Below are positions 31,905-45,990 of a DNA stretch of 61,590 bases, in pieces (the first letter of the stretch is position 1; every line of letters begins with the position of its first letter). A model generated the notes under the pieces. The model did no database searches. It was not told where the DNA came from and saw nothing but the letters and a program-made list of their open reading frames with translations. Source of the stretch: Nemertoderma westbladi (Eukaryota > Xenacoelomorpha > Nemertodermatida > Nemertodermatidae); contig JAUCBJ010005828.1 of NCBI GenBank assembly GCA_032718475.1, positions 1-61,590 of the forward strand, in the 5' to 3' direction. The position numbers and the translations under genes are program-made.

Positions 31905-34900
31905 GGTATTTATATGAATAGCTCCACCTCCCTCTCGATGTTTGTGGTGATTTATATGAATAGCTCCACCTCCCACTCGATGTTTGTGGTGATTTATATG
32001 AATAGCTCCACCTCCCTCTCGATATTTGTGGTGATTTATATGAATAGCTCCACCTCCCTCTCGATGTTTGTGGTGATTTATATGAATAGCTCCACCTGCC
32101 TCTCGATGTTTGTGGTGATTTATATGAATAGCTCCACCTGCCTCTCGATGTTTGTGGTGATTTATATGAATAGCTCCACCTCCCTCTCGATGTTTGTCGT
32201 GATTTATATGAATAGCTCCACCTCCCTCTCGATGTTTGTAGTGATTTATATGAATAGCTCCACCTCCCTCTCGATGTTTGTCGTGATTTATATGAATAGC
32301 TCCACCTCCCTCTCGATGTTTGTGGTGATTTATATGAATAGCTCCACCTGCCTCTCGATGTTTGTGGTGATTTATATGAATAGCTCCACCTGCCTCTCGA
32401 TGTTTGTGGTGATTTATATGAATAGCTCCACCTCCCTCTCGATGTTTGTAGTGATTTATATGAATAGCTCCACCTCCCTCTCGATGTTTGTCGTGATTTA
32501 TATGAATAGCTCCACCTCCCTCTCGATGTTTGTGGTGATTTATATGAATAGCTCCACCTCCCTCTCGATGTTTGTGGTGATTTATATGAATAGCTCCACC
32601 TGCCTCTCGATGTTTGTGGTGATTTATATGAATAGCTCCACCTCCCTCTCGATGTTTGTCGTGATTTATATGAATAGCTCCACCTCCCTCTCGATGTTTG
32701 TAGTGATTTATATGAATAGCTCCACCTCCCTCTCGATGTTTGTCGTGATTTATATGAATAGCTCCACCTCCCTCTCGATGTTTGTGGTGATTTATATGAA
32801 TAGCTCCACCTGCCTCTCGATGTTTGTGGTGATTTATATGAATAGCTCCACCTCCCTCTCGATGTTTGTGGTGATTTATATGAATAGCTCCACCTCCCTC
32901 TCGATGTTTGTGGTGATTTATATGAATAGCTCCACCTCCCTCTCGATGTTTGTAGTGATTTATATGAATAGCTCCACCTCCCTCTCGATGTTTGTAGTGA
33001 TTTATATGAATAGCTCCACCTCCTTCTCGATGTTTGTGGTGATTTATATGAATAGCTCCACCTCCCTCTCGATGTTTGTGGTGATTTATATGAGTAGCTC
33101 CACCTCCCTCTCGATGTTTGTAGTGATTTATATGAATAGCTCCACCTCCCTCTCGATGTTTGTGGTGATTTATATGAATAGCTCCACCTGCCTCTCGATG
33201 TGTGTGGTGATTTATATGAATAGCTCCACCTGCCTCTCGAAGTTTGTGGTGATTTATATGAATAGCTCCACCTCCCTCTCGATGTTTGTGGTGATTTATA
33301 TGAATAGCTCCACCTCCCTCTCGATGTTTGTGGTGATTTATAAGAATAGCTCCACCTCCCTCTCGATGTTTGTGGTGATTTATATGAATAGCTCCACCTC
33401 CCTCTCGATGTTTGTGGTGATTTATATGAATAGCTCCACCTCCCACTCGATGTTTGTGGTGATTTATATGAATAGCTCCACCTCCCTCTCGATGTTTGTG
33501 GTGATTTATATGAATAGCTCCACCTCCCTCTCGATGTTTGTAGTGATTTATATGAATAGCTCCACCTCCCTCTCGATGTTTGTGGTGATTTATATGAATA
33601 GCTCCACCTCCCACTCGATGTTTGTGGTGATTTATATGAATAGCTCCACCTCCCACTCGATGTTTGTGGTGATTTATATGAATAGCTCCACCTGCCTCTC
33701 GATGTTTGTGGTGATTTATATGAATAGCTACACCTCCCTCTCGATGTTTGTAGTGATTTATATGAATAGCTCCACCTCCCTCTCGATGTTTGTGGTGATT
33801 TATATGAATAGCTCCACCTGCCTCTCGATGTTTGTGGTGATTTATATGAATAGCTACACCTCCCTCTCGATGTTTGTAGTGATTTATATGAATAGCTCCA
33901 CCTCCCTCTCGATGTTTGTAGTGATTTATATGAATAGCTCCACCTCCCTCTCGATGTTTGTAGTGATTTATATGAATAGCTCCACCTCCCTCTCGATGTT
34001 TGTGGTGATTTATATGAATAGCTACACCTCCCTCTCAATGTTTGTAGTGATTTATATGAATAGCTCCACCTCCCTCTCGATGTTTGTGGTGATTTATATG
34101 AATAGCTCCACCTCCCTCTCGATGTTTGTGGTGATTTATATGAATAGCTCCACCTCCCTCTCGATGTTTGTAGTGATTTATATGAATAGCTCCACCTCCC
34201 ACTCGATGTTTGTGGTGATTTATATGAATAGCTCCACCTCCCTCTCGATGTTTGTGGTGATTTATATGAATAGCTCCACCTCCCTCTCGATGTTTGTAGT
34301 GATTTATATGAATAGCTCCACCTCCCACTCGATGTTTGTGGTGATTTATATGAATAGCTACACCTCCCTCTCGATGTTTGTAGTGATTTATATGAATAGC
34401 TCCACCTCCCTCTCTATGTTTGTTGTGATTTATATGAATAGCTCCACCTGCCTCTCGATGTTTGTGGTGATTTATATGAATAGCTCCACCTCCCTCTCGA
34501 TGTTTGTGGTGATTTATATGAATAGCTCCACCTCCCTCTCGATGTTTGTGGTGATTCATATGAATAGCTACACCTCCCTCTCGATGTTTGCGGTGATTTA
34601 TATGAATAGCTCCACCTCCCTCTCGATGTTTGTGGTGATTTATATGAATAGCTCCACCTCCCTCTCGATGTTTGTGGTGATTTATATGAATAGTTACACC
34701 TCCCTCTCGATGTTTGTAGTGATTTATATGAATAGCTCCACCTCCCTCTCGATGTTTGTAGTGATTTATATGAATAGCTCCACCTCCCTCTCGATGTTTG
34801 TAGTGATTTATATGAATAGCTCCACCTCCCACTCGATGTTTGTGGTGATTTATATGAATAGCTACACCTCCCTCTCGATGTTTGTAGTGATTTATATGAA

Positions 34901-37900
34901 TAGCTACACCTCCCTCTCGATGTTTGTGGTGATTTATATGAATAGCTCCACCTCCCTCTCAATGTTTGTGGTGATTTATATGAATAGCTCCACCTCCCTC
35001 TCGATGTTTGTGGTGATTTATATGAATAGCTCCACCTCCCTCTCGATGTTTGTGGTGATTTATATGAATAGCTCCACCTCCCTCTCGATGTTTGTGGTGA
35101 TTTATATGAATAGCTCCACCTCCCTCTCGATGTTTGTGGTGATTTATATGAATAGCTACACCTCCCTCTCGATGTTTGTAGTGATTTATATGAATAGCTA
35201 CACCTCCCTCTCGATGTTTGTGGTGATTTATATGAATAGCTCCACCTCCCTCTCGATGTTTGTGGTGATTTATATGAATAGCTCCACCTCCCTCTCGATG
35301 TTTATGGTGATTTATATGAATAGCTCCACCTCCCTCTCGATGTTTGTGGTGATTTATATGAATAGCTACACCTCCCTCTCGATGTTTGTAGTGATTTATA
35401 TGAATAGCTACACCTCCCTCTCGATGTTTGTGGTGATTTATATGAATAGCTCCACCTCCCTCTCGATGTTTGTGGTGATTTATATGAATAGCTCCACCTC
35501 CCTCTCGATGTTTGTGGTGATTTATATGAATAGCTCCACCTCCCACTCGATGTTTGTGGTGATTTATATGAATAGCTACACCTCCCTCTCGATGTTTGTA
35601 GTGATTTATATGAATAGCTACACCTCCCTCTCGATGTTTGTGGTGATTTATATGAATAGCTCCACCTCCCTCTCGATGTTTGTAGTGATTTATATGAATA
35701 GCTCCACCTGCCTCTCGATGTTTGTGGTGATTTATATGAATAGCTCCACCTCCCTCTCGATGTTTGTAGTGATTTATATGAATAGCTCCACCTCCCTCTC
35801 GATGTTTGTAGTGATTTATATGAATAGCTCCACCTCCCTCTCGATGTTTGTGGTGATTTATATGAATAGCTCCACCTCCCTCTCGATGTTTGTGGTGATT
35901 TATATGAATAGCTCCACCTGCCTCTCGATGTTTGTGGTGATTTATATGAATAGCTCCACCTGCCTCTCAATGTTTGTGGTGATTTATATGAATAGCTCCA
36001 CCTCCCTCTCGATGTTTGTAGTGATTTATATGAATAGCTCCACCTCCCTCTCGATGTTTGTAGTGATTTATATGAATAGCTCCACCTCCCTCTCGATGTT
36101 TGTAGTGATTTATATGAATAGCTCCACCTCCCTCTCGATGTTTGTAGTGATTTATATGAATAGCTCCACCTGCCTCTCGATGTTTGTGGTGATTTATATG
36201 AATAGCTCCACCTGCCTCTCAATGTTTGTGGTGATTTATATGAATAGCTCCACCTCCCTCTCGATGTTTGTAGTGATTTATATGAATAGCTCCACCTCCC
36301 ACTCGATGTTTGTGGTGATTTATATGAATAGCTCCACCTCCCACTCGATGTTTGTGGTGATTTATATGAATAGCTACACCTCCCTCTCGATGTTTGTGGT
36401 GATTTATATGAATAGCTCCACCTGCCTCTCGATGTTTGTGGTGATTTATATGAATAGCTCCACCTCCCTCTCGAAGTTTGTGGTGATTTATATGAATAGC
36501 TCCACCTCCCTCTCGAGGTTTGTGGTGATTTATATGAATAGCTCCACCTCCCTCTCGATGTTTGTAGTGATTTATATGAATAGCTCCACCTCCCTCTCGA
36601 TGTTTGTAGTGATTTATATGAATAGCTCCACCTCCCACTCGATGTTTGTGGTAATTTATATGAATAGCTCCACCTCCCACTCGATGTTTGTGGTGATTTA
36701 TATGAATAGCTACACCTCCCACTCGATGTTTGTGGTGATTTATATGAATAGCTACACCTCCCTCTCGATGTTTGTGGTGATTTATATGAATAGCTCCACC
36801 TGCCTCTCGAAGTTTGTGGTGATTTATATGAATAGCTCCACCTCCCTCTCGATGTTTGTGGTGATTTATATGAATAGCTCCACCTCCCTCTCGATGTTTG
36901 TAGTGATTTATATGAATAGCTCCACCTCCCTCTCGATGTTTGTGGTGATTTATATGAATAGCTCCACCTCCCTCTCGATGTTTGTAGTGATTTATATGAA
37001 TAGCTACACCTCCTTCTCGATGTTTGTAGTGATTTATATGAATAGCTCCACCTCCCTCTCGATGTTTGTGGTGATTTATATGAATAGCTCCACCTGCCTC
37101 TCGATGTTTGTGGTGATTTATATGAATAGCTCCACCTCCCTCTCGATGTTTGTAGTGATTTATATGAATAGCTCCACCTCCCACTCGATGTTTGTGGTGA
37201 TTTATATGAATAGCTCCACCTCCCTCTCGATGTTTGTGGTGATTTATATGAATAGCTCCACCTCCCTCTCGATATTTGTGGTGATTTATATGAATAGCTC
37301 CACCTCCCTCTCGATGTTTGTGGTGATTTATATGAATAGCTCCACCTCCCTCTCGATGTTTGTGGTGATTTATATGAATAGCTCCACCTGCCTCTCGATG
37401 TTTGTGGTGATTTATATGAATAGCTACACCTGCCTCTCGATGTTTGTAGTGATTTATATGAATAGCTCCACCTCCCTCTCGATGTTTGTAGTGATTTATA
37501 TGAATAGCTACACCTCCTTCTCGATGTTTGTAGTGATTTATATGAATAGCTCCACCTCCCTCTCGATGTTTGTGGTGATTTATATGAATAGCTCCACCTC
37601 CCTCTCGATGTTTGTGGTGATTTATATGAATAGCTCCACCTCCCTCTCGATGTTTGTGGTGATTTATATGAATAGCTCCACCTGCCTCTCGATATTTGTG
37701 GTGATTTATATGAATAGCTACACCTCCCTCTCGATGTTTGTAGTGATTTATATGAATAGCTCCACCTCCCTCTCGATGTTTGTGGTGATTTATATGAATA
37801 GCTACACCTCCCTCTCGATGTTTGTGGTGATTTATATGAATAGCTCCACCTGCCTCTCGATGTTTGTGGTGATTTATATGAATAGCTCCACCTGCCTCTC

Positions 37901-40900
37901 GATGTTTGTGGTGATTTATATGAATAGCTCCACCTCCCTCTCGATGTTTGTAGTGATTTATATGAATAGCTCCATCTCCCTCTCGATGTTTGTAGTGATT
38001 TATATGAATAGCTCCACCTTCCTCTCGATGTTTGTAGTGATTTATATGAATAGCTACACCTCCTTCTCGATGTTTGTAGTGATTTATATGAATAGCTCCA
38101 CCTCCCTCTCGATGTTTGTAGTGATTTATATGAATAGCTCCACCTCCCTCTCGATGTTTGTGGTGATTTATATGAATAGTTCCACCTCCCTCTCGAAGTT
38201 TGTGGTGATTTATATGAATAGCTCCACCTCCCTCTCGATGTTTGTGGTGATTTATATGAATAGCTCCACCTCCCTCTCGATGTTTGTGGTGATTTATATG
38301 AATAGCTCCACCTCCCTCTCGATGTTTGTAGTGATTTATATGAATAGCTACACCTCCCTCTCGATGTTTGTAGTGATTTATATGAATAGCTCCACCTCCC
38401 TCTCGATGTTTGTGGTGATTTATATGAATAGCTCCACCTCCCACTCGATGTTTGTGGTGATTTATATGAATAGCTCCACCTCCCTCTCGATGTTTGTAGT
38501 GATTTATATGAATAGCTCCACCTCCCTCTCGATGTTTGTGGTGATTTATATGAATAGCTCCACCTCCCTCTCGATGTTTGTAGTGATTTATATGAATAGC
38601 TCCACCTCCCTCTCGATGTTTGTTGTGATTTATATGAATAGCTCCACCTCCCTCTCGATGTTTGTGGTGATTTATATGAATAGCTCCACCTCCCTCTCAA
38701 TGTTTGTGGTGATTTATATGAATAGCTACACCTCCCTCTCGATGTTTGTAGTGATTTATATGAATAGCTCCACCTCCCTCTCGATGTTTGTGGTGATTTA
38801 TATGAACAGCTCCACCTCCCTCTCGATGTTTGTAGTGATTTATATGAATAGCTCCACCTCCCTCTCGATGTTTGTGGTGATTTATATGAATAGCTCCACC
38901 TCCCTCTCGATGTTTGTAGTGATTTATATGAATAGCTACACCTCCCTCTCGATGTTTGTAGTGATTTATAAGAATAGCTCCACCTCCCTCTCGATGTTTG
39001 TAGTGATTTATATGAATAGCTCCACCTCCCTCTCGATGTTTGTGGTGATTTATATGAATAGCTCCACCTCCCTCTCGATGTTTGTAGTGATTTATATGAA
39101 TAGCTCCACCTCCCACTCGATGTTTGTGGTGATTTATATGAATAGCTCCACCTCCCACTCGATGTTTGTGGTGATTTATATGAATAGCTCCACCTCCCTC
39201 TCGATGTTTGTGGTGATTTATATGAATAGCTCCACCTCCCTCTCGATGTTTGTGGTGATTTATATGAATAGCTCCACCTCCCTCTCGATGTTTGTGGTGA
39301 TTTATATGAATAGCTCCACCTCCCTCTCGATGTTTGTGGTGATTTATATGAATAGTTCCACCTCCCTCTCGAAGTTTGTGGTGATTTATATGAATAGCTC
39401 CACCTCCCTCTCGATGTTTGTGGTGATTTATATGAATAGCTCCACCTCCCTCTCGATGTTTGTGGTGATTTATATGAATAGCTCCACCTCCCTCTCGATG
39501 TTTGTGGTGATTTATATGAATAGCTCCACCTCCCTCTCGATGTTTGTAGTGATTTATATGAATAGCTACACCTCCCTCTCGATGTTTGTAGTGATTTATA
39601 TGAATAGCTCCACCTCCCTCTCGATGTTTGTGGTGATTTATATGAATAGCTCCACCTCCCACTCGATGTTTGTGGTGATTTATATGAATAGCTCCACCTC
39701 CCTCTCGATGTTTGTAGTGATTTATATGAATAGCTCCACCTCCCTCTCGATGTTTGTGGTGATTTATATGAATAGCTCCACCTCCCTCTCGATGTTTGTA
39801 GTGATTTATATGAATAGCTCCACCTCCCTCTCGATGTTTGTTGTGATTTATATGAATAGCTCCACCTCCCTCTCGATGTTTGTGGTGATTTATATGAATA
39901 GCTCCACCTCCCTCTCAATGTTTGTGGTGATTTATATGAATAGCTACACCTCCCTCTCGATGTTTGTAGTGATTTATATGAATAGCTCCACCTCCCTCTC
40001 GATGTTTGTGGTGATTTATATGAACAGCTCCACCTCCCTCTCGATGTTTGTAGTGATTTATATGAATAGCTCCACCTCCCTCTCGATGTTTGTGGTGATT
40101 TATATGAATAGCTCCACCTCCCTCTCGATGTTTGTAGTGATTTATATGAATAGCTACACCTCCCTCTCGATGTTTGTAGTGATTTATATGAATAGCTCCA
40201 CCTCCCTCTCGATGTTTGTGGTGATTTATATGAATAGCTCCACCTCCCTCTCGATGTTTGTAGTGATTTATATGAATAGCTCCACCTCCCTCTCGATGTT
40301 TGTGGTGATTTATATGAATAGCTCCACCTGCCTCTCGATGTTTGTGGTGATTTATATGAATAGTTACACCTCCCTCTCGATGTTTGTAGTGATTTATATG
40401 AATAGCTCCACCTCCCTCTCGATGTTTGTAGTGATTTATATGAATAGCTCCACCTCCCTCTCGATGTTTGTAGTGATTTATATGAATAGCTCCACCTGCC
40501 TCTCGATGTTTGTAGTGATTTATATGAATAGCTCCACCTCCCTCTCGATGTTTGTAGTGATTTATATGAATAGCTCCACCTCCCTCTCGATGTTTGTGGT
40601 GATTTATATGAATAGCTCCACCTCCCTCTCGATGTTTGTGGTGATTTATATGAATAGCTCCACCTCCCTCTCGATGTTTGTGGTGATTTATATGAATAGC
40701 TCCACCTCCCTCTCGATGTTTGTAGTGATTTATATGAATAGCTCCACCTCCCTCTCGATGTTTGTAGTGATTTATATGAATAGCTCCACCTCCCTCTCGA
40801 TGTTTGTAGTGATTTATATGAATAGCTACACCTCCCTCTCGATGTTTGTAGTGATTTATATGAATAGCTCCACCTCCCTCTCGATGTTTGTAGTGATTTA

Positions 40901-43900
40901 TATGAATAGCTCCACCTCCCTCTCGATGTTTGTGGTGATTTATATGAATAGCTCCACCTCCCTCTCGAAGTTTGTGGTGATTTATATGAATAGCTCCACC
41001 TCCCTCTCGATGTTTGTGGTGATTTATATGAATAGCTCCACCTCCCTCTCGATGTTTGTGGTGATTTATATGAATAGCTCCACCTCCCTCTCGATGTTTG
41101 TAGTGATTTATATGAATAGCTCCACCTCCCTCTCGATGTTTGTAGTGATTTATATGAATAGCTCCACCTCCCTCTCGATGTTTGTGGTGATTTATATGAA
41201 TAGCTCCACCTCCCTCTCGATGTTTGTGGTGATTTATATGAATAGCTCCACCTCCCTCTCGATGTTTGTAGTGATTTATATGAATAGCTCCACCTCCCTC
41301 TCGATGTTTGTGGTGATTTATATGAATAGCTCCACCTCCCTCTCGATGTTTGTAGTGATTTATATGAATAGCTCCACCTCCCTCTCGATGTTTGTGGTGA
41401 TTTATATGAATAGCTCCACCTCCCTCTCGATGTTTGTGGTGATTTATATGAATAGCTCCACCTCCCTCTCGATGTTTGTGGTGATTTATATGAATAGCTA
41501 CACCTCCCTCTCGATGTTTGTAGTGATTTATATGAATAGCTCCACCTCCCTCTCGATGTTTGTGGTGATTTATATGAATAGCTCCACCTCCCTCTCGATG
41601 TTTGTAGTGATTTATATGAATAGCTCCACCTCCCTCTCGATGTTTGTGGTGATTTATATGAATAGCTCCACCTCCCTCTCGATGTTTGTAGTGATTTATA
41701 TGAATAGCTCCACCTCCCTCTCGATGTTTGTGGTGATTTATATGAATAGCTCCACCTCCCTCTCGATGTTTGTGGTGATTTATATGAATAGCTCCACCTC
41801 CCTCTCGATGTTTGTGGTGATTTATATGAATAGCTCCACCTCCCTCTCGATGTTTGTAGTGATTTATATGAATAGCTCCACCTCCCTCTCGATGTTTGTG
41901 GTGATTTATATGAATAGCTCCACCTCCCTCTCGATGTTTGTAGTGATTTATATGAATAGCTACACCTCCTTCTCGATGTTTGTAGTGATTTATATGAATA
42001 GCTCCACCTCCCTCTCGATGTTTGTGGTGATTTATATGAATAGCTCCACCTCCCTCTCGATGTTTGTGGTGATTTATATGAATAGCTCCACCTCCCTCTC
42101 GATGTTTGTGGTGATTTATATGAATAGCTCCACCTCCCTCTCGATGTTTGTGGTGATTTATATGAATAGCTCCACCTCCCTCTCGATGTTTGTGGTGATT
42201 TATATGAATAGCTCCACCTCCCTCTCGATGTTTGTGGTGATTTATATGAATAGCTCCACCTCCCTCTCGATGTTTGTAGTGATTTATATGAATAGCTACA
42301 CCTCCCTCTCGATGTTTGTAGTGATTTATATGAATAGCTCCACCTCCCTCTCGATGTTTGTGGTGATTTATATGAATAGCTCCACCTCCCACTCGATGTT
42401 TGTGGTGATTTATATGAATAGCTCCACCTCCCTCTCGATGTTTGTAGTGATTTATATGAATAGCTCCACCTCCCTCTCGATGTTTGTGGTGATTTATATG
42501 AATAGCTCCACCTCCCTCTCGATGTTTGTAGTGATTTATATGAATAGCTCCACCTCCCTCTCGATGTTTGTTGTGATTTATATGAATAGCTCCACCTCCC
42601 TCTCGATGTTTGTGGTGATTTATATGAATAGCTCCACCTCCCTCTCAATGTTTGTGGTGATTTATATGAATAGCTACACCTCCCTCTCGATGTTTGTAGT
42701 GATTTATATGAATAGCTCCACCTCCCTCTCGATGTTTGTGGTGATTTATATGAACAGCTCCACCTCCCTCTCGATGTTTGTAGTGATTTATATGAATAGC
42801 TCCACCTCCCTCTCGATGTTTGTGGTGATTTATATGAATAGCTCCACCTCCCTCTCGATGTTTGTAGTGATTTATATGAATAGCTACACCTCCCTCTCGA
42901 TGTTTGTAGTGATTTATATGAATAGCTCCACCTCCCTCTCGATGTTTGTGGTGATTTATATGAATAGCTCCACCTCCCTCTCGATGTTTGTAGTGATTTA
43001 TATGAATAGCTCCACCTCCCTCTCGATGTTTGTGGTGATTTATATGAATAGCTCCACCTGCCTCTCGATGTTTGTGGTGATTTATATGAATAGTTACACC
43101 TCCCTCTCGATGTTTGTAGTGATTTATATGAATAGCTCCACCTCCCTCTCGATGTTTGTAGTGATTTATATGAATAGCTCCACCTCCCTCTCGATGTTTG
43201 TAGTGATTTATATGAATAGCTCCACCTGCCTCTCGATGTTTGTAGTGATTTATATGAATAGCTCCACCTCCCTCTCGATGTTTGTAGTGATTTATATGAA
43301 TAGCTCCACCTCCCTCTCGATGTTTGTGGTGATTTATATGAATAGCTCCACCTCCCTCTCGATGTTTGTAGTGATTTATATGAATAGCTCCACCTCCCTC
43401 TCGATGTTTGTAGTGATTTATATGAATAGCTCCACCTCCCACTCGATGTTTGTGGTAATTTATATGAATAGCTCCACCTCCCACTCGATGTTTGTGGTGA
43501 TTTATATGAATAGCTACACCTCCCTCTCGATGTTTGTGGTGATTTATATGAATAGCTCCACCTCCCTCTCGATGTTTGTGGTGATTTATATGAATAGCTC
43601 CACCTCCCTCTCGATGTTTGTGGTGATTTATATGAATAGCTCCACCTCCCTCTCGATGTTTGTGGTGATTTATATGAATAGCTCCACCTGCCTCTCGAAG
43701 TTTGTGGTGATTTATATGAATAGCTCCACCTCCCTCTCGATGTTTGTGGTGATTTATATGAATAGCTCCACCTCCCTCTCGATGTTTGTAGTGATTTATA
43801 TGAATAGCTCCACCTCCCTCTCGATGTTTGTGGTGATTTATATGAATAGCTCCACCTCCCTCTCGATGTTTGTAGTGATTTATATGAATAGCTACACCTC

Positions 43901-45813
43901 CTTCTCGATGTTTGTAGTGATTTATATGAATAGCTCCACCTCCCTCTCGAGGTTTCGTGGTGATTTATATGAATAGCTCCACCTCCCTCTCGATGTTTGT
44001 AGTGATTTATATGAATAGCTACACCTCCTTCTCGATGTTTGTAGTGATTTATATGAATAGCTCCACCTCCCTCTCGAGGTTTGTGGTGATTTATATGAAT
44101 AGCTCCACCTCCCTCTCGATGTTTGTGGTGATTTATATGAGTAGCTCCACCTCCCTCTCGATGTTTGTGGTGATTTATATGAATAGCTCCACCTCCCTCT
44201 CGATGTTTGTGGTGATTTATATGAATAGCTCCACCTGCCTCTCGAGGTTTGTGGTGATTTATATGAATAGCTCCACCTGCCTCTCGAAGTTTGTGGTGAT
44301 TTATATGAATAGCTCCACCTCCCTCTCGATGTTTGTGGTGATTTATATGAATAGCTCCACCTCCCTCTCGATGTTTGTGGTGATTTATATGAATAGCTCC
44401 ACCTGCCTCTCGATGTTTGTAGTGATTTATATGAATAGCTCCACCTCCCTCTCGATGTTTGTGGTGATTTATATGAATAGCTCCACCTCCCTCTCGATGT
44501 TTGTAGTGATTTATATGAATAGCTACACCTCCTTCTCGATGTTTGTAGTGATTTATATGAATAGCTCCACCTCCCTCTCGAGGTTTCGTGGTGATTTATA
44601 TGAATAGCTCCACCTCCCTCTCGATGTTTGTAGTGATTTATATGAATAGCTACACCTCCTTCTCGATGTTTGTAGTGATTTATATGAATAGCTCCACCTC
44701 CCTCTCGAGGTTTGTGGTGATTTATATGAATAGCTCCACCTCCCTCTCGATGTTTGTGGTGATTTATATGAGTAGCTCCACCTCCCTCTCGATGTTTGTG
44801 GTGATTTATATGAATAGCTCCACCTCCCTCTCGATGTTTGTGGTGATTTATATGAATAGCTCCACCTGCCTCTCGAGGTTTGTGGTGATTTATATGAATA
44901 GCTCCACCTGCCTCTCGAAGTTTGTGGTGATTTATATGAATAGCTCCACCTCCCTCTCGATGTTTGTGGTGATTTATATGAATAGCTCCACCTTCCTCTC
45001 GATGTTTGTGGTGATTTATATGAATAGCTCCACCTGCCTCTCGAGGTTTGTGGTGATTTATATGAATAGCTCCACCTGCCTCTCGAAGTTTGTGGTGATT
45101 TATATGAATAGCTCCACCTCTCTCTCGATGTTTGTGGTGATTTATATGAATAGCTCCACCTGCCTCTCGAAGTTTGTGGTGATTTATATGAATAGCTCCA
45201 CCTCCCTCTCGATGTTTGTGGTGATTTATATGAGTAGCTCCACCTCCCTCTCGATGTTTGTGGTGATTTATATGAATAGCTCCACCTCCCTCTCGATGTT
45301 TGTGGTGATTTATATGAATAGCTCCACCTGCCTCTCGAGGTTTGTGGTGATTTATATGAATAGCTCCACCTGCCTCTCGAAGTTTGTGGTGATTTATATG
45401 AATAGCTCCACCTCCCTCTCGATGTTTGTGGTGATTTATATGAATAGCTCCACCTCCCTCTCGATGTTTGTGGTGATTTATATGAATAGCTCCACCTCCC
45501 TCTCGATGTTTGTAGTGATTTATATGAATAGCTACACCTCCCTCTCGATGTTTGTAGTGATTTATATGAATAGCTCCACCTCCCTCTCGATGTTTGTGGT
45601 GATTTATATGAATAGCTCCACCTCCCACTCGATGTTTGTGGTGATTTATATGAATAGCTCCACCTCCCTCTCGATGTTTGTAGTGATTTATATGAATAGC
45701 TCCACCTCCCTCTCGATGTTTGTGGTGATTTATAAGAATAGCTCCACCTCCCTCTCGATGTTTGTGGTGATTTATATGAATAGCTCCACCTCCCACTCGA
45801 TGTTTGTGGTGAT
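31905..45813. repeat. Giant 42-bp minisatellite, about 331 copies (13.9 kb)
   Basis: Unbroken head-to-tail units of 42 bp, each made of ATTTATATGAATAGCTCCAC, CTCCCTCTCGATG and TTTGTGGTG. Variants are few and recurrent: TCCAC/TACAC, CCCTC/CACTC, TCCCT/TGCCT, and TGTGG/TGTAG/TGTCG/TGTTG. Because 42 is a multiple of three, three of six frames are open. On the plus strand an open frame of 4,029 codons (31887-43976) has a unit of MNSSTSLSMFVVIY, and on the minus strand frames of up to 2,448 codons are open. The plus frame is broken by a one-base insertion (GGTTTCGTGG) at 43951 and again at 44582, 631 bp apart. Higher-order duplication is plain (see findings). I read it as non-coding intronic satellite DNA. 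Confidence 0.97.
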
Positions 45814-45990
45814 GGACTCTTAACACAATCTAAATTCGTCCCTCTCCAGAAGAAAAGCGATGCAAACAACAGCTGATTGTTTTCTCACAAAAATAAAACT
45901 GTAACATGTTCTATTGTGTTTAGTTTAATGTTTTGGTTAGAACACCATCTCATTATAACGTGCCCCTTTTCCTGAATTGATAATTATCAA
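45814..45990 (+). mobile_element. MITE copy abutting the right edge of the 42-bp array
   Basis: Directly after the last repeat unit comes GGACTCTTAACACAATCTAA, then TCGTCCCTCTCCAG, AACAGCTGATTGTTTTCTCA and CTATTGTGTTTAGTTTAATG. This is the left and central part of the 4825-5072 / 58788-59030 MITE, with a degraded terminal ACTGGACGCAA. The right part degenerates after CCCCTTTTCCTGAATTGA. Confidence 0.75.

Noticed and set aside
31867-45869. Many very long open frames on the minus strand over the array (units TSRGRWSYSYKSPQ and HREGGGAIHINHHK)
   Set aside because: They are frames of the same 42-bp repeat whose unit length is a multiple of three and lacks stops in those frames. There is no independent start, signal peptide or non-repeat domain.
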